Assembly: GCF_036226525.1 (NCBI RefSeq)
Contig: NZ_CP108487.1
Location: 8,060,001 to 8,124,000 of the forward strand
Source: Kribbella sp. NBC_01245
GTDB lineage: Bacteria; Actinomycetota; Actinomycetes; Propionibacteriales; Kribbellaceae
Length of the DNA: 64,000 nt
Reading direction: 5' to 3'
Shown: positions 8,406-16,993 of the stretch, piece by piece
Position numbering within the stretch: position 1 is the first letter of the stretch
Layout of the letters: each line of letters opens with the position of its first letter
Program-made: the position numbers and the translations under genes
Notes under the pieces: generated by a model
Databases searched by the model: none
The model's input: only the letters and a program-made list of their open reading frames with translations
What the model was told of the DNA's origin: nothing

Positions 8406-10273
8406 CCGAACAACACGACGCCTCGACCGACCAGACCTCTGTCGTACCCGGCGCCGAAGAGCCCGTCGCGACCGAGACGCCCGAGTACGACGTCCAGGCT
8501 GACGAAACCGAGTCGGCCGAGTACGACGTACAGGCTGATCCCGCCGCTGGCGCCGACCCGGTCGAGTCCGGGTCCGACGAAGCCGCGGCCGTCGATCCGG
8601 CCGAGGCTGCCGAAACCGAGGCGGCGGAGGACGACGTACGGGCTGGTCCCGCTGCGGGCGTTGACCCGGGCGAGGCCGACGACGCGGGCGCTGTTGCCGA
8701 GTCGGGGGAATCGGCGGTTGGGGCGGTGTCGGCGGAGGAGTGGCGACCGGGTGGGGATGTGCCGGCCGCGGTGGCTGCGGAGCACGCGGATCCGGCTGAG
8801 GTCGATGAGGCTGTTGTTGCGGCTGATCCCGAGGCTGAGGCGGATGCCGCTGAGGACAAGGACTATCTGGAGCCGGGAGAGTTGCCGGTCGAGCCCGAGG
8901 TCGTCATCGATGACGAGACGATGCGGCGGGCGCTCGAGGCGATCCTGATGGTGACCGATGAGCCGTTGCCGGTGCTGACGTTGGCTCGTGCGGTTGGACG
9001 TCCGACTGCTGATGTCGCGGGGGCGCTGGCCGATCTTTCCGGGGAGTACACCGAACAGGGCCGTGGGTTCGACCTGCGCGAGGTCGCCGGTGGGTGGCGG
9101 TATTACACCCGTGAGGAGTCGGCCATTTTTGTCGAGCGCTTCGTGCTGGACGGCCAGCAGTCGCGGTTGACCCAAGCGGCGCTGGAGACGCTCGCGGTCG
9201 TCGCGTACAAGCAGCCGGTCAGCCGTGCGCGCGTCTCGGCGATCCGTGGCGTGAACGTGGACGGCGTGATGCGGACGCTCGTCACGCGCGGGCTGGTCGA
9301 GGAAGCCGGCGCGGATACCGAATCGCAGGCGACGCTCTACCGCACCAGCTCGTACTTCCTCGAGCGAATGGGCATGCAAAGCCTCGACGATCTCCCCGAA
9401 CTCGCGCCGTATCTCCCCGAGATGGACGACGTCGAAGACGAGATGGCCGCCCAGGACAAGGCAGCCCAGGACAAACTCGACAACCTCGACCGCGAAGCCG
9501 CCGCAGCCGCCGCCCCCGAGGCCGAAGCCGCCGCCCCAGCCGCCGCGGCCGACATCGAGGTCACCGCGGCCGAGGCGGAAGCGGACCACTCCGCCGAAGC
9601 CGGCAACCCCTCCGCCGAAGCCGCCGAAACCACGGACTCCGCCGAAGCGACCGACCTCACCGAAGGCGCCGAAGCGCCCGGAACCGTCGAAGCAACGGAA
9701 TCCGCCGAGGCCGCCGTACCTGCTGACGTCACCGAAGTGACCGAGCCAGCCGAAGTGACCGAGCCCGCCGAAGCGACCGGAGCCGCCGAAGCAACGGAAG
9801 CCGCTGAAGCCGCCGTACCTGCTGAAGTCGCCGAAGAGACCGAGTCCTCCGAAGCGATCGAAGCCGTCGAAGAGACCGAGTTCGCCAAAGCGACCGAAGC
9901 CGCCGTACTCGCTGAAGTCGACGACGCCGCTGACGGTGCTGAAGTCGCCGAATCGGAAGGCGACGCCGGGTTTGAAGCGGAAGCCGAGTCCGATCACGAG
10001 CGCCAGGACGAGGACACGGCCAGCGTGGAGTCCGAGGCTGATACTGCGCTGGACTCCGAGTCCGACGCCGATGACGCGCAGGACTCCGAATCCGAGGCCG
10101 GAGACGAAGCTGAGGGTGAGGCCGGAGCCGAGGGGGAGATCGAGGCAGAAGGCGTTGGTGAGGTTGGCGGGGAGCGTGGGGGAGTAGGGGCCGGAGAGGA
10201 CGCGGGGGAGGCGTTCGGGACTGTGGATGCGGAAGAACGCGGCTCGGCGTGGTCGAATCGGACTGATGACTGA
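8402..10273 (+). CDS. scpB: segregation and condensation protein B with very long acidic tails
   Basis: ScpB binds ScpA and completes the SMC-ScpAB complex. The conserved two-winged-helix core is about residues 170-342 (MRRALEAILMVTDEPLPVLT; LTQAALETLAVVAYKQPVSR; VNVDGVMRTLVTRGLVEEAG). The rest is unusual: about 170 acidic Ala/Glu/Asp residues before the core and about 280 after it, built of repeats such as AEATEAAEA and EVTEPAEVTEPAE. Usual ScpB proteins are around 200-250 residues, so this 623-residue form is more than twice as long. The tail repeats also show as DNA repeats (GCCGAAGYGACC). Confidence 0.93.
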   Translation: MTEQHDASTDQTSVVPGAEEPVATETPEYDVQADETESAEYDVQADPAAGADPVESGSDEAAAVDPAEAAETEAAEDDVRAGPAAGVDPGEADDAGAVAESGESAVGAVSAEEWRPGGDVPAAVAAEHADPAEVDEAVVAADPEAEADAAEDKDYLEPGELPVEPEVVIDDETMRRALEAILMVTDEPLPVLTLARAVGRPTADVAGALADLSGEYTEQGRGFDLREVAGGWRYYTREESAIFVERFVLDGQQSRLTQAALETLAVVAYKQPVSRARVSAIRGVNVDGVMRTLVTRGLVEEAGADTESQATLYRTSSYFLERMGMQSLDDLPELAPYLPEMDDVEDEMAAQDKAAQDKLDNLDREAAAAAAPEAEAAAPAAAADIEVTAAEAEADHSAEAGNPSAEAAETTDSAEATDLTEGAEAPGTVEATESAEAAVPADVTEVTEPAEVTEPAEATGAAEATEAAEAAVPAEVAEETESSEAIEAVEETEFAKATEAAVLAEVDDAADGAEVAESEGDAGFEAEAESDHERQDEDTASVESEADTALDSESDADDAQDSESEAGDEAEGEAGAEGEIEAEGVGEVGGERGGVGAGEDAGEAFGTVDAEERGSAWSNRTDD

Positions 10274-11009
10274 GACGAACGAGCCCGGCGGTATCCGGTT
10301 GCAGAAGGCCCTCGCGCAGGCAGGCGTGTCCAGCCGACGGGCCGCCGAGCACCTGATCGAGCAGCGCCGGGTGGAGGTGGACGGCGAGGTCGTCACCGAA
10401 TTCGGGCTGCGAGTGGACCCGGCCGTCTCGGTGATCCGCGTCGATGGCGAACGCATTCCACCCGTAACCGCGCACGTCTACCTCGTCCTGAACAAGCCCC
10501 GCGGCGTGGTCACCACCATGTCCGACCCGCAGGGACGCCCGTGCATCGCGGACTACACCGGTGAACGGGACGAGCGGCTGTTCCACGTCGGCCGACTCGA
10601 CACCGACACCGAAGGCCTGCTCCTGCTGACGAACCACGGCGAGTTCGCGCACCGCCTGGCCCACCCGTCGTACGAGGTCTCCAAAACGTACGTCGCCGAA
10701 GTCGAAGGCAACGTCAAACCCGTCGTGCTGCGGCGCCTCCTCGACGGCGTCAAACTGGAAGACGGTTTCGCCCAGGCCGACACGGTCAAGGTCGTCTCAA
10801 CGATCCGCGGCCGAACCCTGATCGAGATGTCCCTCCACGAGGGCCGGAACCGAATCGTCCGCCGCATGTTCGACGAAGTCGGCCACCCGGTCAAACGCCT
10901 GACCCGTACCGCGATCGGCCCAGTCCGCCGAGGCAACCTCCACACCGGAGACCTACGCGAACTAACCGACAAAGAACTAGGCCAACTCCTAGACCTAGTA
11001 AACCTCTAA
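10266..11009 (+). CDS. rluB: 23S rRNA pseudouridine synthase RluB family
   Basis: 247 residues. An N-terminal S4 RNA-binding domain (RLQKALAQAGVSSRRAAEHLI) is followed by the RsuA-type catalytic domain with HVGRLDTDTEGLLLLTNHG, whose GRLDxDTxG holds the catalytic Asp. The C-terminal part is LHEGRNRIVRRMFDEVGHPV. It isomerises a uridine in 23S rRNA, by family. The ATG overlaps scpB by 8 nt; an ATG 39 nt upstream would add residues not seen in the family. scpA-scpB-rluB is a standard actinobacterial order. Confidence 0.92.
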   Translation: MTETNEPGGIRLQKALAQAGVSSRRAAEHLIEQRRVEVDGEVVTEFGLRVDPAVSVIRVDGERIPPVTAHVYLVLNKPRGVVTTMSDPQGRPCIADYTGERDERLFHVGRLDTDTEGLLLLTNHGEFAHRLAHPSYEVSKTYVAEVEGNVKPVVLRRLLDGVKLEDGFAQADTVKVVSTIRGRTLIEMSLHEGRNRIVRRMFDEVGHPVKRLTRTAIGPVRRGNLHTGDLRELTDKELGQLLDLVNL

Positions 11010-11424
11010 CCCCCCGCCCCCACCTCACCCGCCGCCCGCCCCCGGGGGACGCCCTCTCGCGCCCTCCCCACAGGCGGCCACGCCATACGCGTCCACTCGC
11101 GGGCAAACGCTTGCGACGGTCGGACGCAAAATGCGGCTCACCTGTGGATACCGCTGCCACGGTCGGACGCGAAGTGCGGGCCGCACCCGTACATCTGCCA
11201 CGGTCGGACGCGGAATGCGGCCTCACCTGTGGACGCCGAGCCCACGGCACCAAGGTCCGACCCGCACACTCCTGGGCCAATTTGTGGAAAACCCTCTCGC
11301 GAGGTGCCTCCTTGTGTTTGCACACGCGCGACGCAACAAGGCACCTAGTCCGAAAATGACTGTGTTGGGGCGTGCGTGTGTTCCGGCGGAGCGCAGCGGA
11401 GCCGGGAGGTTGTGTGCTCGGTGG

Positions 11425-12696
11425 TCAGGCGACGGGTTCGAGGGTGACGTTGTAGCCGAGGGCTTGGAGTTGGCGGACGTGGTTGCGTCGTTTCCGTTCG
11501 GGGTTGATGCGGTTGTCGTAGAAGTCGGGGCCGAGGTCGTGGAAGTGGGCGTCGGGATCGGATAGCAGGTGCCAGACGATGACCAGGATGGAGCGGCCGA
11601 CCGCGACGATGGCTTTCTTGCGGCCGCGGCGTCTGGCGATGCGCCGGTAGCGTTCGCCGAGGAAGGTGTCGGTTTTACCGGCGCAGACGGCGGCCTCGCC
11701 CAGGACCCGGGCCAGGTAGGAGTTGCCGTGGCCGGTGGCGCCGGTGCCTTTCTTCTTCCCGGCCGATTCTTTAACCCCGGGGGCGAACCTGGCCCACGAC
11801 GCCAGGTGGCCCGGGGTGGGGAACCGGGTCATGTCGGTCCCGATTTCGGCGATGATCACGTGCGCGGTGACCCGCCCGATGCCGGGGATCTCATCGAGTC
11901 GTTCCACCGCCTCGGCGAAAGGGGCGATCTGGTCGCCGATCCTGTCTTCGAGGTCGGCGATATCGGCTTCGATCTGGTCGATCCGGGCCAGCATCTTGGC
12001 CAGCAGATAGGCGTGGTGGTCGGTGAAGTATCCGGTGAAGGCTTCTTCCAGGTCACCGATCTTGGCCCGCATCCGGGACCGGGCCAACTGCGCCAGCACC
12101 TTCGGGTCCCGCTCACCCCCGGCCAGCGCGGCCAGCATGTCCCGCCCCGACACCCCGAAAATGTCCGACGCGACCACCGACACCTTGATACAGGCATCTT
12201 CCAGCAGCTTCTCCACCCGGTTCTTCTCCGCAGTGCACGCGTTCACCAAATCAACCCGATACCGGGTCAGATCCCGCAACTGGCGGATCGGCAACGGCGG
12301 CACGAAACTGGCCCGCAGCATCTGCCGCTCCGCCACCTTGCACAACCACACCGCATCCAGCCGGTCGGTCTTCGGCCGACCCGGCAAATGCTTCACATCC
12401 TTGGCGTTCACCAGCCAGGTCTCCAACCCGGCCGCCTCCAGCAGATAGAACGGCGGCTTCCAATAGTCCGAGGTCGCCTCCATCACCACCCGCGACACCC
12501 CCAGCTCGACCAGCCGGTCAGCCAGCCGCAACAACGACCGCGTCATCGTCGAATACCGGTCCACCTCCTGCAACCGGCGCCCCGGCCGGCCCGGATCCGG
12601 AATCCGCACACAACACACCAACTCGGCCTTACCGATGTCCAGCGCCGCGACCCGCGCGATGATCTCCTCGACATCCTGCGTCTGCTCCAGCACCAC
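11425..12696 (-). CDS. IS110-family DEDD transposase
   Basis: 423 residues from GTG placed 7 nt after GGAGG (12704-12708); a GTG five codons upstream is also open. The N-terminal RuvC-like DEDD domain begins ALDIGKAELVCCVR and includes VVMEATSDYWKP and KTDRLDAVWL. The C-terminal Transposase_20 domain has LDEIPGIGRVTAHVIIAEIG and SWARFAPGVKESAGKKKG, with the Ser used as nucleophile in this family. The enzyme works with a structured RNA encoded in the element's noncoding end. It appears intact. Confidence 0.93.
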   Translation of the reverse strand: MVLEQTQDVEEIIARVAALDIGKAELVCCVRIPDPGRPGRRLQEVDRYSTMTRSLLRLADRLVELGVSRVVMEATSDYWKPPFYLLEAAGLETWLVNAKDVKHLPGRPKTDRLDAVWLCKVAERQMLRASFVPPLPIRQLRDLTRYRVDLVNACTAEKNRVEKLLEDACIKVSVVASDIFGVSGRDMLAALAGGERDPKVLAQLARSRMRAKIGDLEEAFTGYFTDHHAYLLAKMLARIDQIEADIADLEDRIGDQIAPFAEAVERLDEIPGIGRVTAHVIIAEIGTDMTRFPTPGHLASWARFAPGVKESAGKKKGTGATGHGNSYLARVLGEAAVCAGKTDTFLGERYRRIARRRGRKKAIVAVGRSILVIVWHLLSDPDAHFHDLGPDFYDNRINPERKRRNHVRQLQALGYNVTLEPVA

Positions 12697-12920
12697 AACC
12701 CACCTCCACACAACGCACCGGCAAACACGGTGCCCGCAGGAGCTGCAAGGATCCGGCGAATCTAGTCCGCGTGCTCAAAGGCAACACTGAAAGGCCCACA
12801 ACGCAACTCCCGGCGCCCGACTCGCGGACGGCCTCAAACGAACCACAGTGATACGGCGTCAACGGGCACCACCCCAATTTTCAGCCCGGAACGGGCCGCC
12901 CACCAGAGCAGTGCCAGACT
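12697..12920 (-). ncRNA. candidate bridge-RNA region of the IS110 element
   Basis: This is the noncoding end upstream of the transposase start, where IS110-group elements encode their bridge RNA. It holds no ORF. Read on the transposase strand it contains CCGCGAG (plus-strand 12821-12827), identical to the seven target bases that abut and include the AG (plus CT) core at 12919-12925. This is inference from position and a short match; no fold was computed. Confidence 0.35.
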
Positions 12921-13168
12921 CGCGGGAGAGTTGTCCCCAGATTCGCCCGCGCATTCGTATTCCGCGTCCGACCGTGGCAGGTCTTTCCACAGCCGAACCC
13001 GCAGGGTCGGACGCGGAATTGGTCCACCCTGTGGATACCGCTGCCACGGTCGGACGCGGAATGCGGTTCGCCTGTGGAAACCCCTACCCACGGTCGGACG
13101 CGGAATGCGGCCTGTGGACGTCGAGCGCCCGGCACCGAGATCCGCACCGCACACGCCTGGGCCAATTT

Positions 13169-13249
13169 GGGGATAACTCTCCCGCGAGGTGCCTCCTTGT
13201 GGTTGCAGAGGCGCGACGTAACAAGGCACCTCGCGGGAGGGTTATCCCC
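13169..13249. repeat. 25-bp stem hairpin inside repeat block R
   Basis: Arms 13169-13193 and 13225-13249 pair over 25 nt with one mismatch, around GAGGTGCC/GGCACCTC, with a 31-nt loop. It is the core of the repeat block and lies 150 nt upstream of pafA. Confidence 0.85.
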
Positions 13250-13392
13250 AGATTCGCCCGCGCGTTCGCATTCCGCGTCCGACCGTGGCAGGGGGCGGCG
13301 TGGGGGCGGGACGCATGTGGGGCAAAGGGGGGAACGGCAACGATGGGGTGACGGCGCGCCTGGGACGACGCCAAAGTGTCGGAGGCGGGACG

Positions 13393-13398
13393 TAGGGT
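13393..13398 (+). promoter_or_regulatory. probable -10 element of pafA, leaderless
   Basis: TAGGGT ends seven bases before the pafA GTG and there is no Shine-Dalgarno, so transcription probably starts at the start codon. Confidence 0.5.
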
Positions 13399-13405
13399 GG
13401 GGACT

Positions 13406-14767
13406 GTGAACCGGCGAATCTTCGGCCTGGAGAACGAGTACGGCGTCACTTGCACCTTTCGCGGTCAGCGCCGACTGACCCCCGACGAGGTGGCGCGGTA
13501 CTTGTTTCGGCGAGTCGTGTCCTGGGGGCGGAGCAGCAACGTCTTCCTCCGCAACGGGGCCCGGCTCTATCTCGATGTGGGGTCCCACCCGGAGTATGCG
13601 ACGGGTGAGTGCGACTCCGTCACCGACCTGATAGCCCACGACAAGGCCGGCGAGCGGATCCTCGAGGGCCTGCTGGTCGACGCGCAGAAGCGGCTGCACG
13701 ACGAGGGCATCTTCGGTGACGTCTACCTGTTCAAGAACAACACCGACTCCGCCGGCAACTCGTACGGCTGCCACGAGAACTACCTGGTCAGCCGCCATGG
13801 GGACTTCGCCAAACTGGCCGACGTGCTGATCCCGTTCCTGGTCACGCGGCAGCTGATCTGCGGCGCCGGCAAGGTGCTGCAGACGCCGCGCGGTGCGGTC
13901 TACTCCGTCAGCCAGCGCGCCGAGCACATCTGGGAAGGCGTTTCCAGCGCCACCACGCGCTCCCGCCCGATCATCAACACCCGCGACGAGCCGCATGCCG
14001 ACGCCGAGCGATTCCGCCGGCTGCACGTCATCGTCGGCGACTCGAACATGTCCGAGACCACGATGCTGCTCAAGGTCGCGAGCACCGACCTGGTGCTGCG
14101 GATGATCGAGGCCGGCATCGTGATGCGCGACCTCACCCTGGACAACCCGATCCGGGCGATCCGTGAGATCAGCCACGACATGACCGGCCGCCGTGAGGTC
14201 CGGCTCGCCAACGGCCGCGAGGCCAGCGCGCTGGACATCCAAGGGGAGTACCTGACCAAGGCGCGCGACTTCGTCGACCGCCGCGAGTTGGGTACGCCGG
14301 CCGTCGAGCGCGCGCTGAACCTGTGGGAGCGCTGCCTCAAGGCGATCGAGTCGGGCGACCTGTCCGGGATCGAGCGGGAGATCGACTGGGTGATCAAGTA
14401 CCGGTTGATCGAGCGCTATCGCGAGCAGAACAACCTCGGTCTGGCCAGCCCCCGGGTGGCGCAGCTCGACCTGGCGTACCACGACATCCACCGCCCGCGC
14501 GGGCTGTACTACCTGCTCGAGCGCAAGGGCGCGGTCACCCGGGTCGTCGACGATCTGCGCGTCTTCGAGGCGAAGTCCGTGCCGCCGCAGACGACGCGGG
14601 CGCGACTGCGTGGCGAGTTCATCAAGCGGGCCCAGGAGCGTCGTCGCGACTTCACGGTCGACTGGGTGCACCTCAAGCTGAACGACCAGGCGCAGCGCAC
14701 TGTGCTGTGCAAGGACCCGTTCAAGTCGCACGACGAGAGGGTCGAGAAGCTCATCGCCAGCATGTAG
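13406..14767 (+). CDS. pafA: Pup--protein ligase
   Basis: 453 residues, matching PafA of other Actinobacteria. PafA attaches the prokaryotic ubiquitin-like protein Pup, through its C-terminal Glu, to lysines of target proteins using ATP. The N-terminus is the hallmark IFGLENEYGVTCTF, whose Glu residues bind Mg-ATP. Asp57 in LYLDVGSHPEY is at the catalytic-base position. LFKNNTDSAGNSYGCHENYL and TRSRPIINTRDEPH are also typical. The frame is open 10 codons upstream, but MNRRIFGLEN is the conserved N-terminus. pafB and pafC, usually the next genes, are displaced by about 6 kb here. dop, pup and proteasome genes are not in the window. Confidence 0.96.
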   Translation: MNRRIFGLENEYGVTCTFRGQRRLTPDEVARYLFRRVVSWGRSSNVFLRNGARLYLDVGSHPEYATGECDSVTDLIAHDKAGERILEGLLVDAQKRLHDEGIFGDVYLFKNNTDSAGNSYGCHENYLVSRHGDFAKLADVLIPFLVTRQLICGAGKVLQTPRGAVYSVSQRAEHIWEGVSSATTRSRPIINTRDEPHADAERFRRLHVIVGDSNMSETTMLLKVASTDLVLRMIEAGIVMRDLTLDNPIRAIREISHDMTGRREVRLANGREASALDIQGEYLTKARDFVDRRELGTPAVERALNLWERCLKAIESGDLSGIEREIDWVIKYRLIERYREQNNLGLASPRVAQLDLAYHDIHRPRGLYYLLERKGAVTRVVDDLRVFEAKSVPPQTTRARLRGEFIKRAQERRRDFTVDWVHLKLNDQAQRTVLCKDPFKSHDERVEKLIASM

Positions 14768-14902
14768 GGCAAGCGTTCTCACACAGACGGTTTGCCGGGC
14801 CACGCTGGGTGGCCTTGCGAGCGCAGGCTAGGGTGGTCGGCGTTCATCTGGCCGTACTGAGGCGGGCCTGCCGAGACAGGGTCGCGCCGTGAGATTTTCG
14901 AG

Positions 14903-15856
14903 GTGCTCGTGCGCAAGCTGTTGAGTCTGGTCGCAGCCGTGGCCCTGGGTTCGTCCCTGGTCGCCTGTGGCTCGGAAGACAAAGCCGGAGACGGCGGTGA
15001 CTTCGGCAAGAGCGGTATCAAGGTCACCGAATCGTTCGGCAAGAAGCCGACCATCACCCACAAAGAGGGTGAGCCGGACAAGGCTCTGGTGACCGAGGTC
15101 CTCGCCGAGGGCAAGGGCGCCGAGGTGAAGAAGGGCGAGCTGCTGGTCGCCAACTACATCGGCCAGATCTGGCGCGACGGCAAGGTCTTCGACAACTCCT
15201 ACGACCGTGGCGCGCCCGCGGCGTTCCCGATCGGCGTCGGCAAGGTCGTCACCGGTTGGGACGAGGCTCTCGTCGGCAAGAAGATCGGCAGCCGCGTGCT
15301 GCTCTCGATCCCGCCGGACAAGGGCTACAAGGAGGCCGGCAACAAGGACGCCGGCATCACCGGTACCGACACGCTGATCTTCGTCGTCGACATCGTCGGC
15401 GCCTTCGACACCAGCAAGAAGTCCGTGGGTGGCGCGGCGCAGACGATCCCCGCGGGCAACCCGGCCGTCACCGGTGCCGTCACCGCCGAGCCGAAGGTCA
15501 CCGTCCCGAAGGGCTACAAGGCCCCGAAGACCACCGGTAAGCCGATCCTCGTGGTCAAGGGCACCGGCGCGCCCGTCGAGAAGAACTCGATGGTGCGGAT
15601 GCACTACGCGATCTTCGACTACACCGGTAAGAAGCAGTTCAGCACCTATGTGCCGAGCCAGCAGTCGCCGGTCGCCGAGGCGGTCGCACAGCCGGTCGCC
15701 CCGACCGGTGCAGCCGCCGGCCAGGCCGGACCGCTCGCCGCGCTCGTCGGCGTACCGGTCGGAAGCCGCGTCCTGATGCACCTGCCGGCGCAGCAGGGCC
15801 AGGCCGCGTTCGTGGTGCTCGACGTGATCGACAGTCTGCCGATCACCGTCGCCTGA
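14903..15856 (+). CDS. FKBP-type peptidyl-prolyl isomerase lipoprotein, two FKBP domains
   Basis: 317 residues. The signal peptide ends in the lipobox SSLVAC (Cys22), so it should be anchored outside the membrane. An FKBP domain covers about 60-165 (VKKGELLVANYIGQIWRDGKVFDNSY, broken here by its strands; GWDEALVGKKIGSRVLLSIPP). A second, degenerate one spans about 213-316 and lacks several active-site positions. Such proteins assist folding of secreted proteins. GTG at 14903 is used; GTG at 14909 is equally plausible. It follows pafA by 135 nt with a TAGGGT element between, so it may have its own promoter. Confidence 0.9.
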   Translation: MLVRKLLSLVAAVALGSSLVACGSEDKAGDGGDFGKSGIKVTESFGKKPTITHKEGEPDKALVTEVLAEGKGAEVKKGELLVANYIGQIWRDGKVFDNSYDRGAPAAFPIGVGKVVTGWDEALVGKKIGSRVLLSIPPDKGYKEAGNKDAGITGTDTLIFVVDIVGAFDTSKKSVGGAAQTIPAGNPAVTGAVTAEPKVTVPKGYKAPKTTGKPILVVKGTGAPVEKNSMVRMHYAIFDYTGKKQFSTYVPSQQSPVAEAVAQPVAPTGAAAGQAGPLAALVGVPVGSRVLMHLPAQQGQAAFVVLDVIDSLPITVA

Positions 15857-15865
15857 TCCACTCAA

Positions 15866-15906
15866 ACGGCCGGGTCGCCCTCTCTTCCAGAGGACGGCCC
15901 GGCCGT
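15866..15906. terminator. bidirectional terminator
   Basis: An 18-bp stem with two mismatches (ACGGCCGGGTCG / CGGCCCGGCCGT outer part) and a short TTCC-type loop lies between the convergent FKBP and DUF3866 genes. Confidence 0.7.
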
Positions 15907-15913
15907 TGGCATT

Positions 15914-16993
15914 TCAGGCCTTGGGTAGATCTACTAGTGCGGCAGCGTGGCGGCCGGCGGCTGCGGCGGCTTCGAAGTACGCGCGGTCGCCGTCGAGGTC
16001 CCTGCCCATTGTCGAGAGCTTGACCGGCGCAGCAGCCAGTACGTCGTACAGGCCGTCTACGGAGGCTCGGACGACTCGGTGGCGGGCGTGCAGGGGTTCG
16101 GCCGCATCGCGGACCAGGTCGCCGAATTCGCCCGGGAGATCCGGTACGACGACGTCAGCGGGTTGAAGCGCCACGCGGCCGTAAGCGGTCAGGCTGTGGT
16201 GAGAGATGCCGCGGTGGCGTGGTCGGGGATCGGCCTCAGAGATGCGTAGTGACGCGACTGCGCGGCCGCCGAGCGTTCCGATCGCGTTGATGGCTTCACC
16301 CGACTGGACGCCGGAGAAACCCCAGCGAGTACCAGTACCGAGGTTGCCTGGGCCTTGCGTGATCACGACCAGTTCGGCCCCTAGTACGCGCACTGCCGTC
16401 AGTAGGCCCGTGTGGACCGTCACGGCCTCCCTGTCGCCGCCGTACGCCTGCCCGACCGTAACCGTGCCAGCGAGCCACCCCGCGTCGCGTAGAGCCGGAA
16501 CCGTACGGGAGAAGGCCATCGGCAATGCCCCGCCGTCGGTCATCACGTAGACCACCCTCGTCCCGGGGCGAGCGTCGTACACCCCGGCGAGTACGGCGGG
16601 CAGTGCCGAGTGCAGGTCTGCCACGACGACAGGCGTGCCCGCGAGGTCGTCCGCGTCGCGAAGCACCTCGTGGTCCGGCGAATCCTGCTCGTCGGCGCCG
16701 AGCACCATCGACTGCAAGGGCGTGTACCGCGCTTTGACCAGGTGCCCGCTCTCCGGCGGATCGGCCGGCAAGCGGTCCGGAATCGCCACCACCAAGGCGT
16801 ATCCGCCCGTACCGAGACCTCGATCGAGGGCGCCGACGTTCAGCAGGACGCGATCGCCGATCAGCGGCAGGCCGACCAGGTCCGGATAGGCCAGGGCCTT
16901 CACGGCGGTGTCGCCGACCGAGACCACCAACTCCTGCGCTCCGGTCCAACTACGCCCGAGTTCGGTCACGAAACCTGCACGCCAACGCATCAC
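15914..16993 (-). CDS. DUF3866-family protein
   Basis: 359 residues matching the actinobacterial DUF3866 family in overall pattern: an N-terminal beta-rich part (VSVGDTAVKALAYPDLVG; GDRVLLNVGALDRGLGTGGYALVV), a central VYVMTDGGALPMAFSRTVPAL, and the conserved LVVITQGPGNLGTGTRWGFSGVQSGEAIN. No signal peptide or membrane segment is visible. The function is unknown. The start (GTGATG) overlaps the tetR stop, so the two form a coupled operon opposite clpX. Confidence 0.8.
   Translation of the reverse strand: MMRWRAGFVTELGRSWTGAQELVVSVGDTAVKALAYPDLVGLPLIGDRVLLNVGALDRGLGTGGYALVVAIPDRLPADPPESGHLVKARYTPLQSMVLGADEQDSPDHEVLRDADDLAGTPVVVADLHSALPAVLAGVYDARPGTRVVYVMTDGGALPMAFSRTVPALRDAGWLAGTVTVGQAYGGDREAVTVHTGLLTAVRVLGAELVVITQGPGNLGTGTRWGFSGVQSGEAINAIGTLGGRAVASLRISEADPRPRHRGISHHSLTAYGRVALQPADVVVPDLPGEFGDLVRDAAEPLHARHRVVRASVDGLYDVLAAAPVKLSTMGRDLDGDRAYFEAAAAAGRHAAALVDLPKA

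Larger units (their letters stand above)
11347..12920 (-). mobile_element. IS110-family insertion sequence (ends inferred)
   Basis: The boundaries come from comparing the split block L with the intact block R: block R reads GGCACCTCGCGGGAG, while block L reads GGCACCT before the element and CGCGGGAGAG after it. The inserted segment is 1574 bp. Both junctions carry CT, as expected for IS110 elements, which recombine at a dinucleotide core and lack terminal inverted repeats. It holds one DEDD transposase gene, 78 nt beyond its 3' end, and about 220 nt of noncoding DNA at its 5' end. Confidence 0.72.
11117..13294. repeat. two tandem ~300-bp repeat blocks, left copy interrupted by IS110
   Basis: Block R (about 13003-13294) and block L (about 11117-11346 joined to 12921-13002) share the same order of sub-elements. 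GGTCGGACGCGG units are spaced 40-45 bp and followed by CCTGTGGA. Next come a CCTGGGCCAATTT segment and an imperfect hairpin around GAGGTGCC/GGCACCTC. Each block ends with the inverted copy ATTCCGCGTCCGACC. Both therefore start and end with inverted versions of one motif, like a MITE. No ORF is shared between them. The 390-nt gap 12921-13405 before pafA consists almost entirely of this repeat. Confidence 0.8.

Noticed and set aside
8120..10456. 778-codon open frame antisense to scpA/scpB
   Set aside because: It is the shadow of GC-rich Glu/Ala repeat coding on the opposite strand; scpA, scpB and rluB have family-level support and the antisense product is a Gly/Phe-rich artefact.
11131..13405. 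CRISPR array in the 11-13.4 kb repeats
   Set aside because: Repeat units are unequal (40-45 bp), partly inverted, and the intervening sequence is itself repeated between blocks; no cas genes are present.
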